Origin: DASRCB01 sp035653295
GTDB taxonomy: Bacteria; Acidobacteriota; Terriglobia; Bryobacterales; Bryobacteraceae
Direction: 5' to 3'
Length of the DNA stretch: 32,391 nucleotides
Assembly: GCA_035653295.1 (NCBI GenBank)
Contig: DASRCB010000419.1
Coordinates: 1 to 32,391 of the forward strand
The notes under the pieces were generated by a model. The model saw only the letters and a program-made list of their open reading frames with translations, did not search any database and was not told the DNA's origin. This document shows, one piece after another, positions 13,377-23,300 of the stretch (its first letter is position 1; every line of letters begins with the position of its first letter). A program made the position numbers and the translations under genes.

Positions 13377-15332
13377 ATGCGCCATTACATACTTCTGTTC
13401 GCGGCGTGCCTCGCGTCCGTCACCGCCCAGCCGATCACGCTGAAGTCGCCGGATGGAAATCTCGCGATCCGGTTCGAGAAGACGCCAAAGCGGCTGGTGT
13501 ACGACGTCTCGTTCCGGGGCAAGCCGCTCATCGTTGATTCCGCACTCGCGCTCGAGCTGCAGGGACAGCCGGAGCTCGGGCCCGATCTTTCCATCGTCAA
13601 TGCGAGTACATCATCGGCGGATGAAACGTACCATCTGCTTACCGGGAAGGCGAGCACGGTTCGCAATCGCTTCAACGCGGTCCGCCTGCAACTCGAGGAG
13701 CACGGCGCGTGGTGGCGCAAGCTCGAGCTCGAGGCGCGCGCATATGACGATGCGGTCGCCTTCCGTTACGTCATTCCCGATCAGACCGCGATGCGCGAGC
13801 TGCGCCTGACGGCGGAGGATACCGAGTTCCGGCTCGCCAAAGATGCGACGGCGCACGCGCTGATTCTGCCCAACTATCGAACCATGTATGAGAGCGAGTT
13901 CCTGCGGCTGCCGGTGAGCGCGCTGGCCAATCAGGGCGGTGGCGTGAACAGCCGCATCCTGATCGGACTGCCGCTGCTGCTGGAAGTGCCGGGAGTGGCC
14001 TGGATGGCCATCACCGAGGCCGACCTGCGCGACTACAGCTCCATGTATGTCATGAACACCGGCGACGGCTGGAACAGCTATCTTCTGGAATCGAAGCTCG
14101 CGCCCAGCATGCGCGATCCCGATATTTGCGTGCAGGGCGCGCTCCCACATCACTCGGCGTGGCGGGTGCTGCTGGTGGGTGACGAGCCCGGCCGTCTGAT
14201 CGAATCCAACGTGATTACCAGCCTGAATCCGGAATCGGCCATCGCGGATACTTCCTGGATTCATGCCGGCAAGGCTTCATGGGACTGGTGGAGCGGCAGC
14301 ATCGGCCGCGATGGGAAGCCCGCCTATACAACCGAGACGATGAAATACTACGTGGATTTCGCCGCGCAGTCCGGCTTCCCATACATGCTGGTGGACGCGG
14401 GCTGGTCGGCGCCGGGCGACATCACGAAGATGAACGGCAAGGTGGACATCCCGGAGCTGGTGCGCTATGCGGCAGGGAAAAACGTGCGTGTCTGGATCTG
14501 GGCGCACTGGTCGGAAGTGGACCGGCAGCTGGAGGAAGCGTTCCCGCTGTACGAGAAATGGGGCGTCGCCGGGGTGAAGATCGATTTCATGTCGCGCGAC
14601 GACCAATCGATGATCGCGTTCTACTATCGGGTGGCCGAGACAGCGGCGCGGCATCATTTGATAGTCGATTTTCATGGCGCGACCAAGCCGTGGGGCATGG
14701 AGCGCACTTACCCGAACGTGATGGGATTCGAGGCGGTGGCGGGTATGGAGCAGGCGAAAGGCGGCATGCGCGCCAACCCCGATCACGATGTTACGCTGCC
14801 ATTCACGCGCATGCTGGCCGGACGCATGGATTACACGCCAGGCGGGTTCGATAACGTGACCAAAGGAGAGTTCGAGGCGCGGTCGGTGAATCCCATGGTG
14901 ATGGGCACGCGAGCGCACCAGCTGGCGATGTATGTCATTTACGACGCGCCATTCCAGATGGTTTCCGATTCGCCGCATGCCTACAACGATCAGCCCGCGT
15001 TCCAGTTCATCCACGACGTTCCAGCGACGTGGGACGAAACGCGCGTGCTGGAGGGCCGGCCCGGCGAGTTCATCGCCATGGCGCGGCGCAGCGGAGGAGA
15101 CTGGTACGTCGGCGCGATGAGTAACTGGAACCCGCGCCGACTGGATCTACCCCTGACATTTCTCGGCCCCGGCAGGTACCGCGCCGAGATCTACGCCGAC
15201 GCGGATGATGCCGACAAGCTTCCAAAGAACGTCTCGATTCGCAAGCAGGTGGTTGACCGCTCAAGCCGTCTTCAGATCACGCTTGCGCCCGGCGGCGGTT
15301 ATGCGGTGCGCTTTGTACCGTTGAGTCAGTGA
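13377..15332 (+). CDS. Secreted GH97-family glycoside hydrolase (alpha-glycosidase)
   Basis: A 651-residue exported alpha-glycosidase. MRHYILLFAACLASVTAQ is a Sec signal peptide. An N-terminal beta-sandwich (to about residue 285) precedes the barrel, which begins near ASWDWWSG and FPYMLVDAGWS. Asp403 in GVKIDFMSRDD occupies the position of the catalytic nucleophile of retaining GH97 alpha-galactosidases; inverting alpha-glucosidases of the SusB type lack it. E452 or E458 in GFEAVAGMEQ is a candidate acid/base. A C-terminal beta-domain closes the protein. Length matches the family. The ATG at 13377 follows GAGAGG at 13368-13373 and lies 7 bp after the SDR stop, so it is the last gene of the operon. 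It likely releases galactose or a related sugar for the enzymes encoded upstream. Substrate is inferred. Confidence 0.9.
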   Translation: MRHYILLFAACLASVTAQPITLKSPDGNLAIRFEKTPKRLVYDVSFRGKPLIVDSALALELQGQPELGPDLSIVNASTSSADETYHLLTGKASTVRNRFNAVRLQLEEHGAWWRKLELEARAYDDAVAFRYVIPDQTAMRELRLTAEDTEFRLAKDATAHALILPNYRTMYESEFLRLPVSALANQGGGVNSRILIGLPLLLEVPGVAWMAITEADLRDYSSMYVMNTGDGWNSYLLESKLAPSMRDPDICVQGALPHHSAWRVLLVGDEPGRLIESNVITSLNPESAIADTSWIHAGKASWDWWSGSIGRDGKPAYTTETMKYYVDFAAQSGFPYMLVDAGWSAPGDITKMNGKVDIPELVRYAAGKNVRVWIWAHWSEVDRQLEEAFPLYEKWGVAGVKIDFMSRDDQSMIAFYYRVAETAARHHLIVDFHGATKPWGMERTYPNVMGFEAVAGMEQAKGGMRANPDHDVTLPFTRMLAGRMDYTPGGFDNVTKGEFEARSVNPMVMGTRAHQLAMYVIYDAPFQMVSDSPHAYNDQPAFQFIHDVPATWDETRVLEGRPGEFIAMARRSGGDWYVGAMSNWNPRRLDLPLTFLGPGRYRAEIYADADDADKLPKNVSIRKQVVDRSSRLQITLAPGGGYAVRFVPLSQ

Positions 15333-15452
15333 CGTGGAATGATCCGCGGCCTGGTACGCCCGGCTCCCGCTGACTAAGCACGTCGCAGCACGAATCGGCC
15401 AGGTGCTTTATTTCTGTGGAACGGGGCTGCTGAACCGATAAGCATCCCGTAC
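15333..15452. other. Intergenic gap before the S53 protease
   Basis: This 120-bp gap holds no convincing terminator, promoter or small gene. The presumed untranslated stretch may extend to about 15563, because the first 37 codons of the next ORF look non-coding. TTGACG at 15489-15494 resembles a -35 box but has no matching -10 at the usual distance. Confidence 0.3.
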
Positions 15453-18400
15453 ATGGGATTCCTGCCGCTCCGCATTACCCGCGCGGACTTGACGCTCGCG
15501 CCCCCACTTACCAGATCGACCGATAACGCCGGAAGCCAGAAAACTTCTTTGCTCCTTCCGCGCATGGTCGCGATTACGGCGGCTGTGGGCGCGCTGCTGT
15601 CCATGCCCTTGAACGCCGCAGGCCGGCAAGTGCTGCGCGGCCGGCACGTGCCACAGGCGATTGCCTCTTCGGAAGCGCTGGGATCGGTGTCGAGGACCGC
15701 GCACCTGAATCTGGCCGTGGGACTTCCTCTTCGCAACACCGAGGAACTCGACGCGCTTCTGCGCGCGCTCTACGATCCGCGCAGCCCGAGCTTCCACCGT
15801 TTCCTCACGCCGCAACAGTTCGCGGAACGGTTCGGCCCGACGGAGGAGCAGTACGCGGCTGTCCTCGAGTTCATGCGAAGCAACGGGCTCCGGGTCACCG
15901 CGACGCATCCCAACCGCATGATCGTCGATGTCGCGGGAGAGGTGGGCGATATCGAACGGACGCTGCACGTGAATATGCTGCGCTGGCGGCACACCAGCCG
16001 CGGCGAGTACTTCGCGCCGGATCGCGAGCCGTCGATTGACGCCGCCGTTCCGGTTCTCGATGTCAGCGGGCTCGATAATTTCGTCGTCCCGCGGCCGATG
16101 GACGTACGCTCGCTTCCGCTGACCTGCAAACTGCCGCAGACCACCGGTTCGGGTCCGGCGGGCCTGTTCCTGGGCCGCGATTTTCGGGCTGCGTATGCGC
16201 CCGGGGTGTCGCTCAACGGGGCGGGGCAGGCGGTTGGGCTTTTCGAGCTGGACGGATTTTACGCGAGCGATGTGCAGGCCAATTTCAGCGCCGCCGGCAT
16301 GTCGCCTGTGCCGGTTCAGACGGTGCTGCTGGACGGCTTCAACGGGTCGCCGGGCGGGGCCAACATCGAAGTGACGCTGGACATCATGATGGCGGCTTAC
16401 ATGGCGCCCGGGCTGTCGAAAATTATCGTGTACGAAGGCTATTCGCCGAACGATGTGCTCAACCGGATGGCCACCGACAATCTCGCCAGCCAGCTGAGCT
16501 CATCGTGGGTTTTCTGGCCGACGAATGCGACTACCGAGCAGATCTTCGCGCAGATGATCGCGCAGGGGCAGTCGCTTTTTCAGGCCTCGGGCGACAGCGG
16601 CGCATACGGCGGCTGGATCATGCCTCCGGCGGACGACCCCAGTGTGACGGTGGTGGGCGGCACGAGCCTGACTACGGTTGGCGCGGGCGGGCCATGGCTT
16701 GCGGAGACAACGTGGGCCGGCAGCGGTGGCGGCGTGAGCACCACATGGCCCATCCCGAACTATCAGAAGTCCGTGAACATGCCTTCTCTCGGCGGGTCCG
16801 CGGTGATGCGCAACATCCCCGATGTCGCGCTGCTCGCCGATGTGCAGATCTTTCTGATCCAGAACAATGGGCAGGCGGTGATGGTGGGCGGCACCAGCGC
16901 GGCGGCGCCGCTGTGGGCGGGCTTTATGGCGCTGGTGAACCAGCAGGCCGCGGCCAATGGAAAAGGGCCGATCGGCTTTCTGAACCCCGCGATTTACGCC
17001 ATCGGCGCCGGATCGAGCGCGGGCGCCGACCTGCACGATATCACCACGGGCTCGAATGGGTTCAGCGCACGGCCCGGCTACGACCTGACCACCGGCTGGG
17101 GCACGCCCGCAGGCCAGAGCCTGATTGACGACCTGACCGGGGTTTCGAACACGCCAGGTTTCACGCTCAGCGCATCGCCGGCGGCGCTGTCCGTTACGGC
17201 GGGCGCAAGCGCGGCGACCACGATCACCACCAATCCGCAAAACGGGTTCAGCGGCTCGGTCGACCTGTCAGCGTCGGGCCTGCCCGCCGGTGTGACGGCC
17301 TCGTTCAGTCCGGCAAGCGCGCAGTCGGCGAGCACGCTCACAATTTCCGCCAGCGGCTCAGCCGCGACCGGGACAGCAACCGTGACCATCAGCGGCGTTT
17401 CCGGGACGCTGACCAGCAGCATTCGGTTGACGCTTACCGTCGCTGGGGCGCCGGCGTTCACGCTGGCTGCGCAGCCGTCCGCTCTGACCGTCGCTCCGAG
17501 CGCGTCCGGAACTGCGACCGTTACGGCGACGCCGCAGAACGGATTCAACGGCACAGTCACGGTGACCGTGTCGCAATTGCCGGCGGGCGTCACCGCGTCC
17601 GTCACGCGGACCGGTGCGCTCACCAGCACGGTGAGCCTGAGCGTCAGTGGCTCGGCCGCGCCGGGGAACTCGACCATCACCATAACCGGCGTCTCCGGCT
17701 CTCTGAGCAGCCAAACCACGCTGACGCTGACCGTGCCGGCACCAGCTTCCTTCTCGCTCACGGCGACACCGTCATCGGTGAGCGTTCTTCAGGGTGGGAC
17801 CGGCACGAGCGTGATCGCAGTGGCTCCGAAGAGTGGCTTCAGCGGATCGGTCGCGTTTGCCGCGAGCGGCCTTCCGTCCGGAGTCACGGCGAGTTTCAGC
17901 CCGGCCGCTTCGTCCCGCAGCACTACGGTGACCTTCACCGCTTCAAAGGCGGCGATGGCCGGCGTTTCAAATGTCACCATTACCGGCAGCGCGGGCGCGA
18001 GCATTGCACAGGCGGTTGTCGCTCTCACCGTGCGAGGGTTCACGCTTTCCGCCGCGCCGACTGCGATGAGCATCGCCGCCGGCTCGAGCGGCACGACCAC
18101 GATCGCGGTGTCGCGCCTCGGCGGCTTCACCGGGTCCATCGGGTTCTCGGCCAGCGGTCTTCCGACCGGGGTTACGGCTTCCTTCAATCCGGCGACGACG
18201 ACGAGCGCGAGCAGCGTGCTGACGCTGAAGGCTGCGGCCACGGCGCCACAGTCGAGCGCCACGGTGACGATCACCGGCGCCTCCGGCACGGCGACCGGCA
18301 GCACGACTGTAGCTCTGACGGTCACACCCGCGCCGAGCTTCACGCTTTCCGCCGCTCCGTCAACGCTGAGCATCGCGGCCGGAGCGAGCGGCACAAGTGT

Positions 18401-20312
18401 GATTACGGCGACTCCTCAGAACGGGTTCAACGGTAAGATCACGGGCTCGGTGAGCGGGCTGCCGTCGGGCGTCACCGCCGCGTTCAGCGCGGGATCCTCG
18501 AATCAAAGCCTGACGCTCACACTGAAGGCTGCGGCGACCGCGCCGATCGCCACCAAAACAGTTACGATCACCTGCGTTTCCGGTTCGCTGAGCAAAACCA
18601 CAACAGTTGCGCTCACGATTACGCCCCCGCCGAGCTTCACGCTTTCCGCCAGCCCGGCGAATTTGTCTGTCGGCCAGGGCGCGAGCGGTTCCACCAGCAT
18701 CGCCGTGAATGCAGTGAACGGCTTCACGGGAACCGTGGCGCTGGCGGCATCGGGCGTTCCCGCAGGGGTTACCGCTACTCTCACGTCGGGCGCTCCGGGC
18801 AGCCCGGGATCGCTGACCGTGGCGGTTGCGGCGACCGCGGCGGCGGGCAATTCGAGCATCACCATCACCGGGACGAGCGGGAGTCTTACCGCCCGAACCA
18901 CGGTGATTCTGACCGTCCTCCCTGCGCCGACGTTCACGCTTACGGCGGTTCCTGCGAGTCTTACCATTCCGCAGGGCGCGACGGGAACGACGATGGTGAG
19001 TCCGGTTCCGCTGTACGGGTTTTCGGATACGGTGAACCTCAGCGTTTCCAACCTGCCGGCTGGCGTGACCGGCGGCTTCATTCCCGGCCCGCTGCCCGGC
19101 ACATACTCTCTTGTGCTCGCGGCGGACCCTGCGTCGATGCCTGGTCCGTCCACGATTACTGTCACGGGCAATTCAACGAACCTGACCCGCACGCTGCCCA
19201 TCGCTCTGACTGTTCTGGCGCCCGCGCCCGGCAGTACGCTGGTGGACCTTTCGGCGGAGTACAACGTCGCCGGCGCGGTCGCGGATGGGACGACGTTTTC
19301 GAGCGGCGGGCTCGACGGCGGCGGCCGCGCATACTCGGCGAATTTGCTCGGTTCGGCGCAGACCACCGGCGGGATCACATTCAGCCTGGGGCCGCCGAAT
19401 GCGCCGAGCGCGGTGAGCAACGCGACCGTCCCGTTGCCACCGGGCCAGTTCGCACGCCTGTTCGTGCTGGCTACCGCCGTGAACGGGAATCAGGCGAATC
19501 AGGTATTCACCGTCAATTACAGCGACGGGTCGACGGCATCGTTCACGCAGAGTCTCAGCGACTGGTGCGCGCCACAGGGCTATCGCGGCGAAGCGAAGGC
19601 GGTGTCCATGGGCTGGCGCGACAACAGCACCGGCACGCGCGACACAAGGACGCTGTTGCTGTACAGCTACAGCCTTTCTCTGGACAGCAGCAAGACGGTG
19701 AATTCCATCACGCTGCCGGCGACGCGCAATGTTGTGGTGCTGGCAATGACCCTCACCACCGTGCCGGCGCCGCCGCCCCCGGTGCAGGTGAATCTCGGAC
19801 CTGCATTCCAGACCACGGGGATTATCAGCGATGGGAAGACATTCCGTGGCGGTCTGGATGGCATCGGCTGGGCCTATTCGGGCAGGATGCTCGGAGGCAC
19901 GCAGACGGTGGCCGGCATCGATTTCAATATCGGTGCGGCGGACGCGCCCGACGCGGTGAGCGGCGCCGGCCAGGCGATCGCGCTTCCCGCAGGCAGCTTT
20001 TCCACGCTATCCCTGCTGGGCTCGGCGGTGAATGGGAACCAAACCGCGCAGACGTTCCGCGTGAACTACAGCGACGGTACGAGCGCGACGTTCAAACAGA
20101 GCCTGAGCGACTGGTACACGCCGCAGCGATATCCCGGCGAGACAACCGCCCTGAGCATGCCTTACCGCAACGCCAGCAATGGCGCGAAGGACAATCGGCC
20201 TTTCGAGCTGTACCTGTACTCGTTCACCATCGACAAAACCCGGAGCATCAGCAGCATCGTGCTTCCCAATAATGCAAACGTGAAGCTACTCGCGATTACG
20301 TTAATCCCCTGA
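15453..20312 (+). CDS. Giant secreted S53 (kumamolisin/sedolisin) endopeptidase with Ig-like repeats
   Basis: An exported serine-carboxyl peptidase of up to 1,619 residues. The real start is probably an ATG at 15564 or a TTG at 15552, since MVAITAAVGALLSMPLNA is a signal peptide and the preceding 37 codons look non-coding. The inhibitory pro-domain follows (residues about 60-235, with LTPQQFAERFGPTEEQYAAV). The catalytic domain has E306 and D310 in NIEVTLD, oxyanion D381 in SGDSG, and nucleophile S482 in GGTSAAAP. A calcium site is in LHDITTGSNG and GYDLTTGWGTP. The fold autoprocesses at acid pH. Residues 570-1260 hold seven Ig-like repeats, and 1264-1619 two copies of a beta-rich domain. The metallopeptidase gene starts 23 bp downstream, so they are probably co-transcribed. 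Confidence 0.93.
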   Translation: MGFLPLRITRADLTLAPPLTRSTDNAGSQKTSLLLPRMVAITAAVGALLSMPLNAAGRQVLRGRHVPQAIASSEALGSVSRTAHLNLAVGLPLRNTEELDALLRALYDPRSPSFHRFLTPQQFAERFGPTEEQYAAVLEFMRSNGLRVTATHPNRMIVDVAGEVGDIERTLHVNMLRWRHTSRGEYFAPDREPSIDAAVPVLDVSGLDNFVVPRPMDVRSLPLTCKLPQTTGSGPAGLFLGRDFRAAYAPGVSLNGAGQAVGLFELDGFYASDVQANFSAAGMSPVPVQTVLLDGFNGSPGGANIEVTLDIMMAAYMAPGLSKIIVYEGYSPNDVLNRMATDNLASQLSSSWVFWPTNATTEQIFAQMIAQGQSLFQASGDSGAYGGWIMPPADDPSVTVVGGTSLTTVGAGGPWLAETTWAGSGGGVSTTWPIPNYQKSVNMPSLGGSAVMRNIPDVALLADVQIFLIQNNGQAVMVGGTSAAAPLWAGFMALVNQQAAANGKGPIGFLNPAIYAIGAGSSAGADLHDITTGSNGFSARPGYDLTTGWGTPAGQSLIDDLTGVSNTPGFTLSASPAALSVTAGASAATTITTNPQNGFSGSVDLSASGLPAGVTASFSPASAQSASTLTISASGSAATGTATVTISGVSGTLTSSIRLTLTVAGAPAFTLAAQPSALTVAPSASGTATVTATPQNGFNGTVTVTVSQLPAGVTASVTRTGALTSTVSLSVSGSAAPGNSTITITGVSGSLSSQTTLTLTVPAPASFSLTATPSSVSVLQGGTGTSVIAVAPKSGFSGSVAFAASGLPSGVTASFSPAASSRSTTVTFTASKAAMAGVSNVTITGSAGASIAQAVVALTVRGFTLSAAPTAMSIAAGSSGTTTIAVSRLGGFTGSIGFSASGLPTGVTASFNPATTTSASSVLTLKAAATAPQSSATVTITGASGTATGSTTVALTVTPAPSFTLSAAPSTLSIAAGASGTSVITATPQNGFNGKITGSVSGLPSGVTAAFSAGSSNQSLTLTLKAAATAPIATKTVTITCVSGSLSKTTTVALTITPPPSFTLSASPANLSVGQGASGSTSIAVNAVNGFTGTVALAASGVPAGVTATLTSGAPGSPGSLTVAVAATAAAGNSSITITGTSGSLTARTTVILTVLPAPTFTLTAVPASLTIPQGATGTTMVSPVPLYGFSDTVNLSVSNLPAGVTGGFIPGPLPGTYSLVLAADPASMPGPSTITVTGNSTNLTRTLPIALTVLAPAPGSTLVDLSAEYNVAGAVADGTTFSSGGLDGGGRAYSANLLGSAQTTGGITFSLGPPNAPSAVSNATVPLPPGQFARLFVLATAVNGNQANQVFTVNYSDGSTASFTQSLSDWCAPQGYRGEAKAVSMGWRDNSTGTRDTRTLLLYSYSLSLDSSKTVNSITLPATRNVVVLAMTLTTVPAPPPPVQVNLGPAFQTTGIISDGKTFRGGLDGIGWAYSGRMLGGTQTVAGIDFNIGAADAPDAVSGAGQAIALPAGSFSTLSLLGSAVNGNQTAQTFRVNYSDGTSATFKQSLSDWYTPQRYPGETTALSMPYRNASNGAKDNRPFELYLYSFTIDKTRSISSIVLPNNANVKLLAITLIP
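17160..19233 (+). repeat. Seven tandem Ig-like domain repeats within the S53 protease
   Basis: Repeat units start at 17160, 17457, 17751, 18039, 18339, 18636 and 18933, giving periods of 288-300 nt. Each begins with F(T/S)L and carries NGF(S/N)G, then LP(A/S)GVTA, then a threonine-rich closing strand such as TITITGVSG. The units are diverged at the DNA level, so they are old duplications. They probably form a stalk or substrate- and surface-binding arm. Confidence 0.9.
19242..20312 (+). repeat. Two tandem copies of a C-terminal beta-rich domain in the S53 protease
   Basis: The copies start at 19242 and 19782, 540 nt apart. Both contain DG(T/K)TF, (S/G)GGLDG, AYS, AVNGNQ, NYSDG, QSLSDW and closing SI(T/V)LP and L(A)MTL-type strands. 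One proline-rich linker (PAPPPP) separates them. The domain looks like a carbohydrate- or surface-binding jelly-roll; its function is inferred only. Confidence 0.85.
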
Positions 20313-20335
20313 GCCCTTTTAACCGGAGCCATATT

Positions 20336-23300
20336 ATGCCCAGAATTCGCGCACTCTTCGTACTGCTTGCATCCACGGTCCTGACCACTGCTTCCCCGGC
20401 GGGATCCGGTTCGTCGGAGGCGTCCGAAAACGGCGCTTCCGGTCTGTGGCGCGGCCGTGTGGACGCCCTTGTCGTTGACAACTTCCAGACCGGGGCCAGC
20501 CGCACTCGCTTTTTCCTGCGCACCTCCGGCGAAACGCTGGAATTGCAGGCGCCGGAAGGAATCCAGCTGCGCTCAGGCCAGTGGATCGAGGTGGACGGGC
20601 GCCGCACGGGCAGGCGGCTTGCTGCGTCCCATGTGAGCATTCGCGCGTCAGTGGCGGATCCATCACAGGGGTGCAGCGCCACGGGGGTGCAAAGGGCGCT
20701 TGTTATTCTCGCGTCATTTCCGAGTAAAGCGCTGCTCTCGTCGATAACATCGGACCTGCTGCAGGCGAGCTTGTTCGGTCCAGGGCGCACGCTCAACGGT
20801 TTCCTGCTCGAGGCTTCCTACGGACAAACGTCGGTCACGGGCGACGTTCTGGGTCCGTATGTTCTGGATGGCGACTATTTCGATCAGCCGCTGGCCGTGC
20901 GTGATGCCGCGCTGCGCGCCGCGGCGCCACACGTTGACCTGACGCAATACAACCGAATCTTCGTTGTCGCGCCGCAGGGTCAGTCGGGGATGGATTCAGG
21001 CGGCATGGCACTGCTGGGGTGCGGGCAGATTGCCTCGCCCCAGGGGGAGCTGAACGCTTCCTCGATCTGGATGGGTGCGGAAAGCATGGCGGCGCAAAAC
21101 CAGATTATGGATATCGCCTCGCATGAGATGGGGCACGCGTTCGGGCTGGAGCACGCGCGCTTTGCCGATTACGGTGGCGAACCGCTCGGGCCCGTGGGGC
21201 AGGCGCCGGCGCCGTGGGACGCTGTTCACGAATACGGCGACTCCTATTCGAGCATGGGCCGGTATTCCGGGCAGTGGGCGGCGCCGCAAAAAGCGCTGAT
21301 GGGATGGCTTCAGCCAGGCGCCGGCATTCAGACCGTAACGCAGTCCGGCGCTTTTCACCTCGCGCCGTATGAGAGTTCAGGCGGCGGCCAGGTGTTACGG
21401 GTCAGCCGCGGCGGCGGCAATGCGTGGCTCTGGGTGGAATACCGTCAGCCTCAGGGGACCTTCGATGGGACGCTCCCGGCGGCGGCGTTCGCGGGCGCGC
21501 TGGTCCATTACGAGGATCCGGCGCTGACCGCCACCGTGTCCGGGGCCGATCCGTCGAGCTACACCAATCTGGTGAACTTTCACCCCAGGGCGGCAGGCGG
21601 CGATCCGGAGTTGCACCCCGGCGAAAGCTGGACAGATCCTTATGGCGCTCTGACCATAAGCATCAATGCCGCGAGCGCAGCAGGTCTGGACCTGAATGTG
21701 TCGTACGCGGCCGCCCCGTCGTGCCCCTCGAACGTGGGCGGAGCGCAATCGTTCAACGCTGCCGGAGGGGCTGCGACGGTCGTGATCAGCGCGCCCCAAT
21801 CCTGTTCCTGGACGGCGAGCGCTTCCGCCGACTGGATCGCGGTGGCTGCGCCGGCAACCGGCGGCGGCAACGGCAGCGTGGGGCTCACTGTGGCGGCGAA
21901 CCCCGCGGTTTCGCCGCGCTGGGCAAAGATCAGCGTTGGGGACGCGTTCGTGATCGTGAGCCAGGCCGGGTCCAGCGGGGCTCTGACCATCAGCCCCCAG
22001 GCGGCGGGAATTCCAGCGGCGGGAGGCACGGGACAGATATCGGTCGCGACCAGCGCGCCCGATGTTTCCTGGACGATGTCAGCTAACGTTCCGTGGATCA
22101 CCGATCTGGAGTGCTCCTGTTATATTCCGCGGGGTCCGGCCACCGTGCGGTATATCGTGGCTGCGAATCCGGGCGCGCAGCGGAGTGGCGTGATCCATAT
22201 TGGCGGCCAATCGTATTCCGTCACGCAGGATGCAGGCGATTCGACGCTCGCCGTTCTGGCGTTCACTGATGTGGCGCCGAAGGATGCGCCACAGTCGCGG
22301 CTCGAGCAGGCGCTCGCGCCATTCGGCCATTCCGGCCAGGCGCTCCTTTACGGCGGCGCGTGGGACGGGCATTTCTATGCGGAAACGTGGCTGTGGAAGG
22401 ATTCGAACTGGACCGCTCTCCATCCGGCGAACAATCCTGGTCCGCTCGCCGGGCACGCCATGGCGTACGACGAGGCGCGCGGAAACATTGTGTTGTTCGG
22501 CGGCATCGGCGGCGACGGTGTCGGCAGGAATGACACGTGGGTCTGGGATGGCCAAAACTGGCGGAAGATGCAGCCGTCGCGAAGTCCGGCGGCACGCAAT
22601 GGCCACGCGATGGTCTACGATCCCCTGATACAGAAGGTAGTCCTGTTCGGAGGCTACGGAAACTCAGGGGAATTGAACGATACATGGACGTGGGATGGCA
22701 CGAACTGGACGCTGCTGACCACGGGACAGAGCCCGTCGCCAAGAACCGGGCATGCCATGGCGTACGACGCAGCGCGCGGGCAAATCGTCCTGTTCGGCGG
22801 CATGTACAACCCAACTCCCGCGTGGCTCTCCGATACGTGGCTGTTCGATGGCAGCAGCTGGCGCCAGGCTCTGTCCACGGCTCCGCCGCCGGCCCGGTTC
22901 GGTCATGCCATGGCGTGGCACCCGGTGCTGCAGGGCGTGGTGATGGTTGGCGGCTATGGCGGCAAGGATGTGAGCAACGGGAGTTGGATCTATGATTTCC
23001 GGCGCGAAACGTGGGTATGGGACGGGGCAGCGTGGTCGCAGCAATTCCCGGCAGTCCAGCCGGGCGCCGCATACACGGTGGGCGCGGTTTGGGACGATGC
23101 AAACCAGGCGCTCACGGTTCACGTTGGCGATGATCTGACCTGTATCTCGCGAGGCCCGAAAACGTATCGGCTGACCGCTCCCGCGGCGGCAACTCAGCCC
23201 GCCTTCACGTTTACGGCGGCCGCGCCGGCGGTCACGATTACACCCGGCGCCGCACAGCAAGTCAGATTTTCCACGGCGTTATCGAATGGTTTTTATTCCG

